From contig ONWI01000256.1 in assembly GCA_900321515.1 (NCBI GenBank), positions 1-15,512 on the forward strand: 15,512 bases of DNA, in the 5' to 3' direction. The stretch is from an uncultured Eubacteriales bacterium (lineage in GTDB: Bacteria > Bacillota > Clostridia > Oscillospirales > Acutalibacteraceae). Shown piece after piece: positions 13,828 to 15,512 of this stretch. The position numbers were made by a program, and so were the translations under genes. A model generated the notes under the pieces. It did not search any database, had not been told where the DNA came from, and saw only the letters and a program-made list of their open reading frames with translations. Each line of letters opens with the position of its first letter. The stretch's first letter is position 1.

Positions 13828-14175
13828 ATGGAATCAAAAGATCTGGCACTTAAGTGCGCAAAAATACTCAGCGAAAAGATAGCGCAGGATTTATCCGTAA
13901 TATACGTCAGCGAGGTTACTTCGCTTGCCGATTATTTCGTAATTGCCACCGGCGGCAGCTCCACCCATGTCAAGGCGCTTGCCGACGAGGTGGAATTCAA
14001 GCTCAAACAGGAGAATATCACTCCCGGTCACATCGAGGGTCATGGCACAAATTCATGGATAGTGCTGGATTACGGCAGCGTTGTGGTGCATGTATTCAGC
14101 GAGGAAGCCAGGGAATTCTACGATCTGGAAAGACTCTGGCAGGACGGCGAGAAGCTCACCCTTGACTTTGACTGA
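13828..14175 (+). CDS. rsfS: Ribosomal silencing factor RsfS
   Basis: A 115-residue member of the RsfS/YbeB/Iojap family, which binds ribosomal protein L14 on the 50S subunit and blocks subunit joining when nutrients are short. The signature is complete: SLADYFVIATGGSSTHVKAL, then EGHGTNSWIVLDYGSVVVHVF, then REFYDLERLW near the C-terminus. AAGGAGA precedes the ATG at 13828; a TTG one codon earlier is not needed. It lies 30 nt after the LCP stop and is probably the last gene of the ftsY–rsfS string. Its usual neighbour leuS follows after the acetyltransferase gene. Confidence 0.95.
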   Translation: MESKDLALKCAKILSEKIAQDLSVIYVSEVTSLADYFVIATGGSSTHVKALADEVEFKLKQENITPGHIEGHGTNSWIVLDYGSVVVHVFSEEAREFYDLERLWQDGEKLTLDFD

Positions 14176-14208
14176 TAATTATTACGATTTATTCCATAAT
14201 GCGGCGAT

Positions 14209-14226
14209 CTCAGCGATGAGTTTTTT
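14209..14226 (+). terminator. Possible weak terminator after rsfS
   Basis: CTCA-GCGA-TGAG followed by six T residues. The stem is only four pairs, though it is closed by a stable GNRA-type loop. It may end part of the transcription from the ftsY–rsfS string. Weak support. Confidence 0.3.
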
Positions 14227-14288
14227 GTCTGGTGAGAAGCCGCGTTTGTTATTTACATAAAAATCAATATTTGATGAGGAGACACCGT

Positions 14289-14852
14289 ATGAATCACAAA
14301 GGAACACAGACGATTGAAACCGAGCGTCTTATTCTGAGAAAGTGCCGTCCCGATGACGCGCAGGCATTGTTTGACAACTGGGCAAGTGATGATAATGTGA
14401 CAAAATTCATGACGTGGTCGGCATACAAGAGCGTTGAAGAGGCTCACAGACGTATCGCTTATTTACTGGGAGAATATGATGACGATAATTTTTACGAGTG
14501 GTTCATTGAACTGAAAGAAATCGGGCAGCCGATTGGCAGCATAGGAGCTGTTCACGTTAATGATGATGTGAGGCTTGCCCATATCGGCTACTGCCTTGGC
14601 CGCCAATGGTGGGGACAGGGCATTATGCCGGAGGCGCTTGCCGCTGTCATCAGATTTTTCTTCGAGCAGGTGGGCGTAAACCGCGTCGAAGCCTGCCACG
14701 ACGTCAACAACCCTAATTCCGGCAGGGTCATGGCGAAATGCGGCATGAAATACGAAGGTACCCTTCGTCAGTCCGGCTGGAACAACCAGGGGATAAACGA
14801 CCGCGCGTTCTATGGAATACTGCGGGAAGAATATTTTGCCTTAAAGAAATGA
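14289..14852 (+). CDS. GNAT-family N-acetyltransferase, RimJ/RimL type
   Basis: A 187-residue acetyl-CoA-dependent acetyltransferase. It opens with the typical first strand ETERLILRKCRPDDAQALFDNW (RimJ/RimL-like), has the strand LAHIGYCLG, and the acetyl-CoA pyrophosphate loop GRQWWGQGIMPEAL (104-117). Helix and strand FFFEQVGVNRVEACHDVNNPNSGRVMAKCGMKYEGTLRQ complete the fold. Close relatives act on ribosomal protein N-termini or on small molecules, and the true acceptor cannot be read from the sequence. ATG 14289 is chosen because GAGGAG lies 8 nt upstream; a GTG in frame at 14232 would add a tail unlike the family. It interrupts the common rsfS–leuS pair and may be a later arrival. Confidence 0.88.
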   Translation: MNHKGTQTIETERLILRKCRPDDAQALFDNWASDDNVTKFMTWSAYKSVEEAHRRIAYLLGEYDDDNFYEWFIELKEIGQPIGSIGAVHVNDDVRLAHIGYCLGRQWWGQGIMPEALAAVIRFFFEQVGVNRVEACHDVNNPNSGRVMAKCGMKYEGTLRQSGWNNQGINDRAFYGILREEYFALKK

Positions 14853-14887
14853 GCCATATATTATCTGAACAGGCTCTAAGGAAAAAT

Positions 14888-14896
14888 TGATATAAT
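14888..14896 (+). promoter_or_regulatory. Candidate extended -10 promoter for leuS
   Basis: TGATATAAT is a perfect extended -10 (TGnTATAAT) about 90 nt before the leuS start. No good -35 lies at the right distance, but extended -10 promoters can do without one. It competes with the candidate just downstream. Confidence 0.4.
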
Positions 14897-14898
14897 CA

Positions 14899-14927
14899 TT
14901 GACAAATCCGGCAAATTGAGTTAAATT
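14899..14927 (+). promoter_or_regulatory. Putative sigma-A promoter for leuS
   Basis: A perfect TTGACA (14899-14904) is followed after 17 nt by TAAATT (14922-14927, 4 of 6 to consensus) in AT-rich DNA, about 60 nt before the leuS start. The resulting leader would be short and has no T-box landmarks (no GGTGG-type antiterminator bulge, no terminator stem). Confidence 0.55.
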
Positions 14928-14987
14928 ATTAATATTACTTTATTTAATTTAGTTTTAAGGCTATTTTTAGAGAAGGAATGAGTTGAA

Positions 14988-15512
14988 ATGAAATACGATT
15001 TCAGTGCCATTGAAAAGAAATGGCAGGACAAATGGGAGGAATGCGGCTGTTTCCACGCTGAGATAGACCATTCCAAACCAAAGTTTTACGCGCTGGTGGA
15101 ATTCCCCTATCCGTCGGGCGCGGGACTTCATGTAGGACATCCCCGTTCTTACACTGCGCTTGACATTGTATGCCGCAAGCGCAGACTTGAGGGCTACAAT
15201 GTGCTTTATCCGATGGGCTGGGATGCTTTCGGTCTGCCTACCGAGAATTTTGCCATCAAGAACCACATTCACCCCTCGATTGTCACAAAGAAGAACGTTG
15301 ACCGTTTCCGCAGCCAGCTCAAAGCGCTTGGTCTGTCCTTCGACTGGCAGCGCGAGGTGAATACCACCGATCCGTCCTATTACAAGTGGACGCAGTGGAT
15401 ATTCCTCCAGCTCTTCAAGCAGGGGCTTGCCTACAAGAAGGAAATGTCGGTCAACTGGTGTACCGGCTGCAAGTGCGTGCTTGCCAATGAAGAGGTTGTC
15501 GGCGGCGTCTGC
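14988..15512 (+). CDS. leuS: Leucyl-tRNA synthetase, N-terminal part (3' end outside window)
   Basis: The first 175 codons of the class I synthetase that charges tRNA-Leu; the frame is open to the window edge. The N-terminus KYDFSAIEKKWQDKW is typical. The ATP-binding HIGH motif appears as HVGH in FPYPSGAGLHVGHPRSY, and is followed by GYNVLYPMGWDAFGLPTENFAIK, a strong LeuRS signature. The Cys pair in VNWCTGCKCVLANEEVVGG begins the zinc-binding insertion. The ATG at 14988 is preceded by AGAAGGAA. Its own promoter and AT-rich leader suggest transcription at least partly separate from the upstream genes. Confidence 0.97.
   Translation, partial: MKYDFSAIEKKWQDKWEECGCFHAEIDHSKPKFYALVEFPYPSGAGLHVGHPRSYTALDIVCRKRRLEGYNVLYPMGWDAFGLPTENFAIKNHIHPSIVTKKNVDRFRSQLKALGLSFDWQREVNTTDPSYYKWTQWIFLQLFKQGLAYKKEMSVNWCTGCKCVLANEEVVGGVC

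Noticed and set aside
14853..14987. A T-box riboswitch upstream of leuS
   Set aside because: The gap is only 135 bp, with no GGTGG-type conserved box, no specifier stem and no terminator hairpin; promoter-like sequences occupy it instead.

Overview
The window reads as part of a low-copy chromosomal core region of a Firmicute of class Clostridia, most likely the Oscillospiraceae/Ruminococcaceae side. The support is the gene order (rnc – radical SAM – smc – ftsY, then yhbY – nadD – yqeK – LCP – rsfS – leuS), strong GGAGG-type ribosome binding sites, an FtsY without an N-terminal acidic domain, and a LytR-CpsA-Psr (LCP) cell-wall ligase. A genus cannot be assigned from the sequence alone. Every gene is on the + strand.

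Layout. Positions 1-3048: 3' end of rnc, a radical SAM protein nearly abutting it, and a membrane-anchored alpha/beta hydrolase. Positions 3087-8025: full-length smc, upp (uracil phosphoribosyltransferase) and an unrecognised 99-residue two-helix membrane protein. A strong intrinsic terminator (8037-8114) and a promoter (8163-8191) then separate this block from the next. Positions 8252-14175 form one tight, partly overlapping gene string: ftsY, rdgB, a VanZ-family membrane protein, yhbY, nadD, yqeK, an LCP protein and rsfS. A GNAT acetyltransferase gene (14289-14852) follows, then leuS under its own promoter, cut by the window end.

The genes cover RNA processing and ribosome assembly (rnc, yhbY, rsfS, leuS), chromosome structure (smc), membrane protein targeting (ftsY), nucleotide salvage and clean-up (upp, rdgB, nadD, yqeK) and envelope assembly (LCP).

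The main non-coding signal is a family of three related non-autonomous elements, called E1 (1541-1891), E2 (7413-7696) and E3 (12041-12125). They share terminal inverted repeats built on GATTGTAAAA / TTTTACAATC and a homologous right part. E2 has an exact 11-bp target duplication, E3 an imperfect one. All three sit in what would otherwise be short spacers between co-directional genes, just upstream of the intact ribosome binding site of the next gene. E1 supplies the last codons and the stop of the radical SAM gene. E1 and E2 carry rows of compact hairpins, three of which in E2 have identical geometry (7-bp stem, 3-nt loop). A different large palindrome lies between smc and upp. No transposase is present. 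Other points of note are a Cys/His zinc-knuckle-like insert inside the LCP catalytic domain, and a histone-tail-like Lys/Ala/Ser/Pro-rich cytoplasmic region with 15-residue repeats in the same protein.
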